Shown here piece by piece: positions 25,603 through 35,813 of a DNA stretch of 62,967 nt. The stretch comes from Lachnoclostridium sp. (GTDB lineage: Bacteria; Bacillota; Clostridia; Lachnospirales; Lachnospiraceae). The first letter of the stretch is position 1, and each line of letters starts with the position of its first letter. The notes beneath the pieces were generated by a model. It saw nothing but the letters and a program-made list of their open reading frames with translations, was not told the origin of the DNA and searched no databases. A program made the translations under genes and the position numbers. The DNA lies in NCBI GenBank assembly GCA_023665475.1, contig JAMPEB010000018.1, positions 1-62,967 on the forward strand. The letters run 5' to 3'.

Positions 25603-25620
25603 CATGCCTGCACAGCAGGC
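25603..25620 (+). repeat. Short repeat CATGCCTGCACAGCAG, copy 2
   Basis: Shares 16 bases with 20726-20741. Here the hairpin is complete, GCCTGC-ACA-GCAGGC. It lies just downstream of the second feoA gene and could slow or end transcription before feoB. Confidence 0.45.
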
Positions 25621-25628
25621 AAAAGCAA

Positions 25629-25850
25629 TCAACAAACTTCTATCATCTCTGCATCTGCTTTTCTGATGGAAAGTTCATAGCCGCGTACCGTTACCTCAAT
25701 AGGATCTCCCAAAGGCGCAACCTTGCGTACCTGAACTTCCACGCCCTTTGTCAGCCCCATATCCATAATCCGGCGTTTCACCGCACCTTCACCGTGAAGC
25801 TTTACAACCTTCACTGTATCACCGATTTTTGTTTCCTTTAATGTTTTCAT
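25629..25850 (-). CDS. feoA: FeoA, SH3-like ferrous iron transport accessory protein
   Basis: 73 residues from the ATG at 25850, which has GGGAGG six bases upstream. A longer reading frame runs through an 18-base tandem repeat and is not the start. It is a single FeoA domain: KIGDTVKVVKLHGEG, RRIMDMGLTKGVEV, GDPIEVTVRGYELSIRK. FeoA proteins bind FeoB and are needed for iron uptake. Confidence 0.9.
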   Translation of the reverse strand: MKTLKETKIGDTVKVVKLHGEGAVKRRIMDMGLTKGVEVQVRKVAPLGDPIEVTVRGYELSIRKADAEMIEVC

Positions 25851-25877
25851 TTTTTCCTCCCTTTCCGCCTGAATATT

Positions 25878-25949
25878 TTTTAAATCATAATTTTCTGTCA
25901 GATGAGAATCTTTTGTCAGATGAGTATCTTCTGTCAAATGAGAATCTTT
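25878..25949 (-). repeat. 18-bp tandem repeat between the two feoA genes
   Basis: Three clear units of 18 bases (25932-25949, 25914-25931, 25896-25913) of the form (A/G)AAGATTCTCATCTGACA, and one decayed unit (25878-25895). The first unit covers the last codons and stop of the upstream feoA gene. The units are in frame and keep an open frame (KDSHLT/EDTHLT) that joins the downstream feoA. Confidence 0.85.
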
Positions 25950-26146
25950 TGTGCCATCTCTCTGCTGACAGCAACGCGGGAATCCTTCACATTCACGATA
26001 ACATTGCCTCCGATAGCGTTTACCACCGTGACTGCTCCTCCCACTACAAAACCGAGATTTTCCAAATGTGTCTTGATTTCCTGCTTTCCCCCGATTTTTT
26101 TGATAATGTTTTCCTCTCCAACCTCTGCTAATGTAAGCGGCATCAC
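25934..26146 (-). CDS. FeoA-family protein (second copy)
   Basis: About 70 residues, another stand-alone FeoA domain: MPLTLAEVGEEN, KKIGGKQEIKTHLENLGFVVG, GGNVIVNVKDSRVAVSREMAQKI. The start may be the GTG at 26146 or the ATG at 26143, and GAGGG lies upstream of both. Clostridia often carry two feoA genes with feoB. It is the first gene of the operon, behind a promoter with palindromic operators. Its stop lies in the 18-base repeat. Confidence 0.85.
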   Translation of the reverse strand: MMPLTLAEVGEENIIKKIGGKQEIKTHLENLGFVVGGAVTVVNAIGGNVIVNVKDSRVAVSREMAQKILI

Positions 26147-26173
26147 ATTGTCACCCTCTTCAAAATGTATTAA

Positions 26174-26223
26174 TTAGTTTAAACTAACTCTTTACGCTAA
26201 AATAAAGTTAGTATTACCTAACT
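26174..26223. promoter_or_regulatory. Two palindromic operators in the feo promoter region
   Basis: A perfect dyad TTAGTTTAAACTAA (26174-26187) and AGTTAGTATTACCTAACT (26206-26223). They match the site before feoB. The second lies about eight bases downstream of the -10 box and would cover the transcription start, as expected for a repressor site. Confidence 0.6.
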
Positions 26224-26230
26224 ATATGTT

Positions 26231-26259
26231 ATAATATACTCTCTTGGTGAATTTGTCAA
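26231..26259 (-). promoter_or_regulatory. Sigma-A promoter of the feo operon
   Basis: Minus strand -35 TTGACA (26254-26259), 17-bp spacer, -10 TATTAT (26231-26236). The -35 is perfect and the spacing ideal, so strong basal transcription is likely when the repressor is absent. Confidence 0.75.
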
Positions 26260-26287
26260 CAGGATTTTTAAAATATTTTAAAGTATT

Positions 26288-27025
26288 TTAGAGTACCCTG
26301 TATAAATAGCTGTTTCCACTTTTTCCCACCCGTTCCACCGTTCCTACATAATGCAGGATATGTAAAACCTTCTGCGCCAAAGGAAGAGGAATATGCGCCG
26401 CTTTTGCAAAATCTTTAGTAGTAAACTCTTCCGGCAGCTCATAAGGCACAAACTGCATATAATCTTCAAGACAGCTTATTTCAACCTCCTCCGCCAGACA
26501 TGTGGGAATTCTGTCAAAACGCCTGGAACCTTTTTTTCTGTCAGCGCTCCATCCGTTTAAAAGACGGTATTCCTCCATATCCAGAAGTACCAGCCTGAAC
26601 TTAAGATTCGGATGTTTCAAAAACATTTTAATTTTGTACAATTCCTTAAAAGCCAAGTAGGGATTTCCCTTTGCGGGAGACTTTCTTTTTTTGCTTAATT
26701 CACCGCTCTCCTCATCTATCCATATCAACCATTTTTCTCTTGGAATGGGATAAACCACAGTCACAGGATAAAGAGGCAGAAAAACAGACAGTTTATTCCT
26801 CATTCGGTCAAACTGTCTGGTCTGAATCTCTATAATTTCACCGTCGGCATAGATATCCGCCACATAATTTTCAATAGGGATTTCCTGTTTATCTTCGTCC
26901 GGCTCATAATAATTTTTTAAAATAGCATGTACGGTTTTTTCCGACAATGTACCTATTCCAAGCCTCTGCCTGTCAATTCCTATCACCTTTTCCTTTGCGG
27001 CTTCAAAAGCATCTTTTCGCAGCAT
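26288..27025 (-). CDS. Uncharacterised protein, possible PD-(D/E)XK nuclease-like fold
   Basis: 245 residues, not recognised with confidence. The central part has ENYVADIYADGEIIEIQT, an Asp followed by Glu-Ile-Gln spaced like the core of PD-(D/E)XK nucleases, although Gln replaces the usual Lys. The C-terminus (FTTKDFAKAAHIPLPLAQKVLHIL) looks like a winged helix. The start at 27025 is fixed by GAGAGG within the 30-bp cassette just upstream. A longer frame from 27058 would run through that cassette and is unlikely. Alone between the feo operon and an antiporter gene. Function unknown. Confidence 0.6.
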   Translation of the reverse strand: MLRKDAFEAAKEKVIGIDRQRLGIGTLSEKTVHAILKNYYEPDEDKQEIPIENYVADIYADGEIIEIQTRQFDRMRNKLSVFLPLYPVTVVYPIPREKWLIWIDEESGELSKKRKSPAKGNPYLAFKELYKIKMFLKHPNLKFRLVLLDMEEYRLLNGWSADRKKGSRRFDRIPTCLAEEVEISCLEDYMQFVPYELPEEFTTKDFAKAAHIPLPLAQKVLHILHYVGTVERVGKSGNSYLYRVL

Positions 27026-27055
27026 TTTTCCTCTCATTCCGCCGCGTAAGCGGCA
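27026..27055 (-). repeat. 30-bp hairpin + Shine-Dalgarno cassette, copy 2
   Basis: Identical over 30 bases to 16926-16955 and again placed immediately before an ATG, supplying GAGAGG as the ribosome binding site. Next to it, at 27070-27084, is another small hairpin (GGAGTC-TGC-GACTCC). Confidence 0.8.
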
Positions 27056-27086
27056 CAAACCAATCCCATGGAGTCTGCGACTCCGT

Positions 27087-27173
27087 GAAGAACGCGGTTT
27101 TTGCGTTCTTCGGTGTGAAGATCTAGAATTTCTTAGTCCGCGTCCTCTGCGGGCTTAGAAATTCTCTTCACAC
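27087..27173 (+). repeat. Two-hairpin structured repeat, copy 2
   Basis: Hairpin 1 GAAGAACGC / GCGTTCTTC (27087-27111). Hairpin 2 runs from GTGTGAAG (27113) to CTTCACAC (27173), with inner stem AGAATTTC..GTCCGC / GCGGGC..GAAATTCT. It overlaps the last 12 or so codons and the stop of the antiporter gene on the opposite strand, so the element supplies that protein's tail (RISKPAEDAD). Confidence 0.8.
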
Positions 27174-28341
27174 TTTTATCTTTTGCATACAGCATCTTCA
27201 ACAAAATAGGGGTCAGAATACTGGAAACAATAATCAGCAAAATCACCGCGGTAAAATATACCGAGGACAACATTCCCACCGATAATCCTTTTTGGGATAC
27301 AATCAATGCCACCTCTCCCCGGGTCATCATTCCCACTCCTACTTTCAAAGCGTCATTTCCTTTATATCCACAGATTCTTGCTATCAGCCCGCAGCCTGCG
27401 ATTTTGCAGACAAGCGCCACAACCACAAAAGCGATGGCAAAAAGAACAATTCCGCCTGTCACATTATCAATATTAGTTTTTAATCCGATACTTGCAAAAA
27501 ACACGGGACCGAAAAGCATATAGGAATTAGTGTCTATTTTCTCTTCGATATATTCGGAATCCCGGATGGAACACAGGATAATGCCTGCTATGTAGGCTCC
27601 CGTAATATCCGCAATCCCAAAATAAACCTCCGCCGCATAGGCAAAAATAAAGCATAATGCCAGACCTAAGATAGGGATTCTGCGGGTATGGGGATAACGG
27701 ATATCCACTCTGTTAAAAATCTTATATAAAATGAATCCCAACACAACGGCAAGCAGGAAAAACAGTACCGTGTTAATAACTACTTTTCCGGGATGCGAAT
27801 CGGGATTTTTAAATCCGATAACAAAGGTGAGCACCAGAATACCGATAACATCGTCAATGATAGCGGCGCTGACAATAGTGGTCCCGATTTCTCCCTTTAA
27901 TTTTCCCATTTCCCTGAGAGACTGAACCGTAATACTCACACTGGTAGCCGTCATAATAACGCCGATAAACAAGGCTTGATAAAATTTATCGGAACCAAAG
28001 GGAGCAGTTCCGTAAAATGCCATATACAAAAGAGTTCCTCCTACCAAAGGCACAAGTACCCCAAAGCATGCAATCAAAAATGCCTTAAACCCTGTTTTCA
28101 TCAAATCCCTTAAATTGGTTTCAAGACCCGCGGAAAACATCAGAAGTATCACTCCTATTTCCGCCATCTGAGTCAAAAAGTCCGTCTGCTCCACAAGACC
28201 CAATACGCTGGGACCAATCAGTAAACCTGCAACAATTTCTCCTACTACCTGAGGCGCTTTAAATTTTCTTGCCAACAGACCGAAGAATTTAGAAAAGATG
28301 ATAATAATAGCTAAATCCAAAAAAATCTGATATGAATTCAT
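27133..28341 (-). CDS. Cation:proton antiporter, CPA2 (NapA/KefB-like) family
   Basis: 402 residues with about 12 membrane helices. The family motifs are LLIGPSVLGL, LLMFSAGLETNL, the ion-binding stretch SAAIIDDVIGILVL with paired aspartates, GAYIAGIIL and MMTRGEVALIVSQKGL. It exchanges Na+ or K+ for protons across the membrane. There is no C-terminal TrkA-N domain. The start at 28341 has GGGGAG seven bases upstream. An earlier ATG at 28368 lacks one. The charged C-terminal tail is encoded by the two-hairpin repeat. Confidence 0.9.
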   Translation of the reverse strand: MNSYQIFLDLAIIIIFSKFFGLLARKFKAPQVVGEIVAGLLIGPSVLGLVEQTDFLTQMAEIGVILLMFSAGLETNLRDLMKTGFKAFLIACFGVLVPLVGGTLLYMAFYGTAPFGSDKFYQALFIGVIMTATSVSITVQSLREMGKLKGEIGTTIVSAAIIDDVIGILVLTFVIGFKNPDSHPGKVVINTVLFFLLAVVLGFILYKIFNRVDIRYPHTRRIPILGLALCFIFAYAAEVYFGIADITGAYIAGIILCSIRDSEYIEEKIDTNSYMLFGPVFFASIGLKTNIDNVTGGIVLFAIAFVVVALVCKIAGCGLIARICGYKGNDALKVGVGMMTRGEVALIVSQKGLSVGMLSSVYFTAVILLIIVSSILTPILLKMLYAKDKSVKRISKPAEDAD

Positions 28342-28448
28342 AATAATTCTCCCCGTTTCCTTCCACATATTTTAAGACGAAACAATCAATCGACTTTTGT
28401 CAATTCATCGTTCCGCCTTAATATAAAAATGAAATTATGCAGATGACA

Positions 28449-30956
28449 TTACTCTTCCGTTGAAATATCCTCTAATGCCTCATCCATGCTGTCAAACTCT
28501 TGTTCTCCGTTGGACACTCTGTCTTTTACCTTTGCCATCTGTGCCAAAACCACATCTTTTTCAAGATTAATCAGTTTTACGCCGGAAGTGATCCTTCCCA
28601 AAATGGAAATATCCGAAACCCTGATTCTGATGACAATGCCTTCCGTGGTAATCATGATAATTTCGTTATCTTCATTTACCGCCTTGACACCCATTACATC
28701 ACCTGTCTTGTCGGTAATCTTGTAACACTTCACACCTTTACCGCCACGGTGCTGTAAATTAAATTCTTCCATCAGGGTACGCTTGCCCATACCTTTTTCG
28801 GATGCAATCAAAAGATATTCACCCTGAATTTTGAGCTGCATTCCTTTGATTTCATCGCCGGGCGCCAGATTCATTCCTATAACGCCCATAGACGCCCTTC
28901 CGGTAGCTCTTACATCGGTTTCTTTAAAGCGGATACACATGCCTTGCTTCGTCACCATGAAGATTTCACTGTCATTTTCCGTGGTTTTTACTTCAATCAG
29001 CTCATCATTATCCCTCAGATTGATAGCCGTTAATCCGTTTTTACGGATATTGACAAATTCGGAAAGCGGCGTCTTTTTGACGATTCCGTTTTTGGTAGCC
29101 ATAAAGAGATTCTTTTTATCATCATACTCCTTAATCGGAATCATTGCGGTAATTTTTTCACCGGGAGCAAGTTGCAGCAGATTGATAATCGCCGTGCCTC
29201 TGGCGGTTCTGCCCGCCTCGGGAATCTCATATGCTTTTAACCGGTAAACTCTTCCATAATTCGTAAAGAAATTCAGATAATGATGATTTGTGGTCATAAG
29301 CAAGTCTTCGATATAATCATCCTCGATGGTCTGCATTCCCTTAATACCTTTGCCACCCCGGTTCTGTGCCTTAAAATTATCCACAGTCATGCGTTTAATA
29401 TATCCGAGTCTTGTCATGGCAATTATGGTGTTGTCCACAGGAATCAAATCTTCCATGGAAATATCAAACTCGTCATATCCTATCTTACTGCGTCTGTCAT
29501 CTCCGTATTTTTCACCGATTATCATGATTTCTTCTTTAATAACGCCTAAAAGCAGTTTTTCGTCCGCCAAAATTGCCTTTAATTCGCCTATGCGTATTTG
29601 AAGCTCCTTATGCTCATTTTCCAGCTTTTCTCTTTCCAAACCGGTAAGTGCGCGGAGTCTCATATCCACAATAGCCTGCGCCTGAACATCATCCAATTCA
29701 AAACGCTCCATCAGCCTGCTTTTCGCAACCTGTGTATTTTCGCTGCCGCGGATAATGGAAATCACTTCATCAATAAAATCAAGAGCTTTCAAAAGACCCT
29801 GTAAAATATGGTCTCTTTCTTCCGCTTTGTTTAACTCATACTTTGTTCTTCTGGTAACAACATCTTCCTGATGCTTTATGTAATGGGTAAGCATGTCCAA
29901 AAGATTCATTACCTTCGGCTCATTATTCACCAAAGCCAGCATGATGACTCCAAAGGTGTCCTGAAGCTGAGTATGCTTATAGAGCTGATTCAAAATAACA
30001 TTGGCGTTTGCATCTTTTCTTAACTCAATTACTACACGGACGCCCTCTCTGTTGGATTCATCCCTGATATCGGTGATTCCGTCAATCTTCTTTAATTTTA
30101 CCAATTCAGCAATTTTAACGATTAGATTGGCTTTATTTACCATATAAGGAAGTTCTGTGGCAACAATCTGGTTTTTCCCGTTCGGCAGAGTCTCTATATC
30201 CGTCACGGCGCGAACTCTTACTTTGCCCCGTCCCGTGCGATAAGCTTCCTCGCAGCCTCTTGTCCCGAGAATCAGTCCTCCGGTGGGAAAATCAGGCGCC
30301 TTCACAATTTCCATAACTTCTTCGATATCAGTGGCCCTGTTTTCTATCACTCTGTTATCAATAATTTTCACTACGGCATTGATAACTTCTCTTAAATTAT
30401 GAGGAGGAATATTCGTAGCCATTCCCACTGCGATTCCGGTAGTTCCGTTTACCAGAAGATTGGGGTAACGGCTGGGAAGCACTACAGGTTCTTTCTCCGT
30501 ATCGTCAAAGTTCGGCACGAAATCAACCGTATCTTTATTAATATCAGCTAAAAGCTCCATGGAAATTTTGGAAAGACGCGCTTCCGTATAACGCATTGCA
30601 GCGGCGCCGTCTCCGTCCATAGAACCGAAATTACCGTGTCCGTCCACCAAGGGATATCTGGTTGACCAATCCTGAGCCATATTTACCAAAGCACCGTAAA
30701 TAGAACTGTCTCCGTGAGGGTGATATTTACCCATGGTATCGCCGACGATACGCGCACTTTTACGGTGGGGTTTATCGGGACCGTTATTTAACTCAATCAT
30801 GGAATAAAGGACGCGCCTTTGTACCGGCTTAAGACCGTCTCTCACATCCGGCAGGGCACGGGATGCAATTACGCTCATGGCATAATCTATATAGAAAGTC
30901 TCCATCCTTTCCTTTAAATCCACCTCATGGATTTTATCAAAAATATTGTCGTCCAT
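28449..30956 (-). CDS. gyrA: DNA gyrase subunit A
   Basis: 835 residues. The N-terminal breakage-reunion domain holds the catalytic tyrosine in AMRYTEARL, and the C-terminal beta-pinwheel carries the GyrA box [10 protein letters not shown] and repeats such as HRGGKGVKC. With GyrB it introduces negative supercoils. The quinolone-determining stretch reads [13 protein letters not shown]: serine at E. coli position 83 and glycine at position 87, where Asp or Glu is common. The start has GGAGG five bases upstream. It lies 23 bp after gyrB. Confidence 0.97.
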   Translation of the reverse strand: MDDNIFDKIHEVDLKERMETFYIDYAMSVIASRALPDVRDGLKPVQRRVLYSMIELNNGPDKPHRKSARIVGDTMGKYHPHGDSSIYGALVNMAQDWSTRYPLVDGHGNFGSMDGDGAAAMRYTEARLSKISMELLADINKDTVDFVPNFDDTEKEPVVLPSRYPNLLVNGTTGIAVGMATNIPPHNLREVINAVVKIIDNRVIENRATDIEEVMEIVKAPDFPTGGLILGTRGCEEAYRTGRGKVRVRAVTDIETLPNGKNQIVATELPYMVNKANLIVKIAELVKLKKIDGITDIRDESNREGVRVVIELRKDANANVILNQLYKHTQLQDTFGVIMLALVNNEPKVMNLLDMLTHYIKHQEDVVTRRTKYELNKAEERDHILQGLLKALDFIDEVISIIRGSENTQVAKSRLMERFELDDVQAQAIVDMRLRALTGLEREKLENEHKELQIRIGELKAILADEKLLLGVIKEEIMIIGEKYGDDRRSKIGYDEFDISMEDLIPVDNTIIAMTRLGYIKRMTVDNFKAQNRGGKGIKGMQTIEDDYIEDLLMTTNHHYLNFFTNYGRVYRLKAYEIPEAGRTARGTAIINLLQLAPGEKITAMIPIKEYDDKKNLFMATKNGIVKKTPLSEFVNIRKNGLTAINLRDNDELIEVKTTENDSEIFMVTKQGMCIRFKETDVRATGRASMGVIGMNLAPGDEIKGMQLKIQGEYLLIASEKGMGKRTLMEEFNLQHRGGKGVKCYKITDKTGDVMGVKAVNEDNEIIMITTEGIVIRIRVSDISILGRITSGVKLINLEKDVVLAQMAKVKDRVSNGEQEFDSMDEALEDISTEE

Positions 30957-30979
30957 CTTTTCCTCCGATTAAAATGTTA

Positions 30980-32983
<2,004 letters not shown>

Positions 32984-33050
32984 TTACTCCATTTCCGCGC
33001 TGCCTTTTATTATTCAGCTTTGCTGAGACGATACGCATTTTCTTTTATCA

Positions 33051-34151
33051 TTAGGCATTCATCTGAAAATCCCCGTCCGAAACAGTTCCTTCAGACACTT
33101 TATAAACTTTATTTATCTCAAACCTGTTATTGACAAATTCTTCCAGACCCGTACAGGTAATAATGGTCTGAATACCTCCTATGCTGTTTAAAAGATAATT
33201 CTGTCTGTCTCTGTCAAGCTCGGACAATACATCATCCAAAAGCAAAACCGGAGTATCTTTCGTTATCTGTTTTACCAATTCAATCTCGGATAATTTCAAA
33301 GACAGCGCCGCCGTTCTCTGCTGCCCCTGAGAACCGAATTTACGGATATCCACATCTCCCACCAAAAAAGAAAAATCATCTCTGTGAGGACCGACAGAAG
33401 TAATCTTTGCCTTCATGTCCCTGTCTTTACTATATTTCAGCTTATTTTCAAATTCTTCTGTCTCTACATTCGGCTCATAAACAATATGTATTTCTTCCCT
33501 GTTTCCGGAAAGTTTTTTGTGAATCTCATAGATAATCTTATTAAGCTGCTCCACAAAAAGTTTTCTGCGCTCAATAATTTTTGTCCCATAGGATACAAGC
33601 TGCATATCCCATATATTTAAAGTTTCCTTCAAATCGGCATTCATATACATATCTTTCAAAAGAGTATTTCTTTGATTCACAATTTTATTATAATGGTTCA
33701 GGTTATAGAGATAAAAACTATCCAGTTGGCAAAGCTCCATATCCACAAACCTACGCCTTTCCGCAGGTCCGTTTTTTATAATTCCCAAATCTTCCGGAGA
33801 AAAAAATACAACATTACAAAGTCCCAATAAATCCGCGGCTTTTTTTATTTTTTGTCCGTCTATGGCAATTCCCTTTGATTTTGATTTACGAAGATGCATA
33901 TCTATTCTTGTTTCCACACCTTCTTTTTCCAAATAAACCCGAATGTGGGATTCCTCTTTATCAAACCTTATAATTTCTTTATCCTTGCTTCCTTTATGGG
34001 ATTTGGTGGTGGCAGCTACATAAATAGCTTCCAATATATTGGTTTTTCCCTGAGCATTGTTTCCGTAAAGAATATTGGTTCCTCTGTCAAATTTAAGGTC
34101 AAGGGATTCATAATTTCTGTAATCAGCCAATTCTATTGATTTAATAACCAT
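33051..34151 (-). CDS. recF: DNA replication and repair protein RecF
   Basis: 366 residues, an SMC-like ABC ATPase. Walker A GNNAQGKTNILEA (about 31-43), signature region KFGSQGQQRTAALSLKLSE, Walker B VLLLDDVLSELD. RecF helps load RecA at single-strand gaps with RecO and RecR. The start lies one base after the stop of yaaA, so the dnaN-yaaA-recF run is probably one transcript. Confidence 0.96.
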   Translation of the reverse strand: MVIKSIELADYRNYESLDLKFDRGTNILYGNNAQGKTNILEAIYVAATTKSHKGSKDKEIIRFDKEESHIRVYLEKEGVETRIDMHLRKSKSKGIAIDGQKIKKAADLLGLCNVVFFSPEDLGIIKNGPAERRRFVDMELCQLDSFYLYNLNHYNKIVNQRNTLLKDMYMNADLKETLNIWDMQLVSYGTKIIERRKLFVEQLNKIIYEIHKKLSGNREEIHIVYEPNVETEEFENKLKYSKDRDMKAKITSVGPHRDDFSFLVGDVDIRKFGSQGQQRTAALSLKLSEIELVKQITKDTPVLLLDDVLSELDRDRQNYLLNSIGGIQTIITCTGLEEFVNNRFEINKVYKVSEGTVSDGDFQMNA

Positions 34152-34152
34152 A

Positions 34153-34362
34153 CTAATCCTCTATTATAAAAGTTTCACCGTTATAAGCGACTTTATCACC
34201 GGCAACCAGCTTTTTTCCTCTTCTTGTTTCTACCTGACCGTTTACTTTTACAAGACCGTCCTGAACGGCATATTTTGCGTCTACCCCTGACTCCACTAAG
34301 CCAGCCGCTTTAAGCGCCTGGCCAAGTTTTATAAAATCATCTTTTAATTGAATTATCTGCAT
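34153..34362 (-). CDS. yaaA: S4-domain RNA-binding protein YaaA (RlbA)
   Basis: 69 residues, an S4-like RNA-binding fold: LGQALKAAGLVESGVDAKY, then VQDGLVKVNGQVETRRGKKL. The gene is conserved between dnaN and recF in Firmicutes and has been linked to ribosome assembly. The start at 34362 has GGAG seven bases upstream. A longer frame from 34401 lacks one. Confidence 0.9.
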   Translation of the reverse strand: MQIIQLKDDFIKLGQALKAAGLVESGVDAKYAVQDGLVKVNGQVETRRGKKLVAGDKVAYNGETFIIED

Positions 34363-34421
34363 ATAAAATCTCCATCCCGCCGCTTTTTTGGTTGGCGGCA
34401 AAAATAGTGGTAAAAACGCAA

Positions 34422-35531
34422 TTAATTAACTGTGGTAAAGTTTACCGGCAATATCATATAAATATAACTTTCTTCAAGATTCTTAATAAGGCAGGGAGCT
34501 TTAGGATTTACCATATACAAATCCACATCTTCATCATCAATGACACGCAGCGCATCAATCAGGAATTTAGGATTAAATCCAATCATGATATCCTTACCGC
34601 TCTTTTCAATATCAATATCTTCATTCATGCTTCCCAAAACGGAATTAATCTTAAGTTCCATTCTTTCATCGGTAACATTCATTATAATAGGCTTTTTATC
34701 ACCTTCTTTTACAAGAAGGGTAGCTCTGTCTATACAATTCAAAAGCTCCTTTTTGTTTATTTTTATTTTTGTCTCATAATCGCTGGAGAGCATCTGATTA
34801 ATCTGAAAATATTCTCCCTCAATCAATCTGGAAACTACCGTAGTATTTCCGAATTCAAATATAATATGGTTAGGGTCAAAGGAAATCATTACATCCTTAT
34901 CCGCATCCCCCGAAATAATTTTACTCACTTCATTCAAAGTCTTTCCGGGAACAATAACCTTTTTATATTCATAATTATCCCTTAACTTAATCTTACGGAT
35001 GGAAATGCGGTGTCCGTCCAAAGAAACTACTTTAAGCTCATCACCGTCTATCTCAAAAAGCTCTCCTGACATCAGTTTATTGTTATCATTGTCGGAAATG
35101 GAAAATATTGTCTGCCTTACAACCTCTTTCAAAGTAAACTGGCTGATTACAATACTTCCGTTTTTTTCAATATCGGGAAGATAAGAAAAATCATCTCCCA
35201 ATTTTCCTATTATATTAAACTTTGCCTTTTCACAGGTAATGGTAGTCTTATATGTAGAATCTGTTTCAATGGTAATATCACTGTCAGGAAGCTTACGCAC
35301 AATCTCCAAGAAAATTTTTGCGTCAAGTGCTATCATTCCCTTATCAATAATATCTCCTTCTATGGTAGTCTCAATACCAAGCTCCATATCATTTGCCGTT
35401 AAAGTAATAACGCCTTTAGTAGCATCTACCATAATACATTCCAGAATGGACATGGTAGTTTTATTAGGAACAGCTTTTGATACGGTTTGTACACCATTTA
35501 AAAGATTTGATTTTGAACAGACTAACTTCAT
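34422..35531 (-). CDS. dnaN: DNA polymerase III sliding clamp (beta subunit)
   Basis: 369 residues, three clamp domains, with the usual opening MKLVCSKSNLLNGVQTVSKAV and ending YMILPVNFT. It encircles DNA and tethers polymerase. The leader contains AGGAAGGAG, and directly after it TTATACACA, a DnaA-box-like sequence between the ribosome binding site and ATG, so DnaA could affect its expression. Confidence 0.97.
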   Translation of the reverse strand: MKLVCSKSNLLNGVQTVSKAVPNKTTMSILECIMVDATKGVITLTANDMELGIETTIEGDIIDKGMIALDAKIFLEIVRKLPDSDITIETDSTYKTTITCEKAKFNIIGKLGDDFSYLPDIEKNGSIVISQFTLKEVVRQTIFSISDNDNNKLMSGELFEIDGDELKVVSLDGHRISIRKIKLRDNYEYKKVIVPGKTLNEVSKIISGDADKDVMISFDPNHIIFEFGNTTVVSRLIEGEYFQINQMLSSDYETKIKINKKELLNCIDRATLLVKEGDKKPIIMNVTDERMELKINSVLGSMNEDIDIEKSGKDIMIGFNPKFLIDALRVIDDEDVDLYMVNPKAPCLIKNLEESYIYMILPVNFTTVN

Positions 35532-35532
35532 A

Positions 35533-35802
35533 TGTGTATAACTCCTTCCTGTTTATCAGATTATCCATAGACAGATTTGTCCACAACAAATTGTCTGCCG
35601 GCAGATAATATAAATAGATAAATAATTTAATATTATACTTAGTAATAGGTGTTGATATGTGTAAAACTACTTCTATTATACTATTTATAAAGGAAAAAGG
35701 AAATGGAAAAGATGTGAATTGTTAAATAATAAGTTCAGAATAAGTGTGAACTTATACACATCCTCTCTGTTAAAAATATTTTCCGTTTCAAAGTTATCAA
35801 CA
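35533..35802. other. DnaA-box cluster between dnaA and dnaN (second origin module)
   Basis: DnaA-box-like 9-mers: TGTGTATAA (35533-35541), TTATCCATA (35561-35569), TTGTCCACA (35577-35585), TTATACACA (35752-35760), TTATCAACA (35794-35802). Most carry one mismatch to TTATCCACA. The gap is AT-rich and also holds the dnaN promoter. With the cluster upstream of dnaA it makes a bipartite origin as in Bacillus. Confidence 0.65.
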
Positions 35803-35813
35803 GAAATCACATA

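Noticed and set aside
25851..25937. N-terminal extension of FeoA through the 18-bp repeat
   Set aside because: The extension is pure repeat sequence, and a GGGAGG site directly precedes the ATG at 25850.
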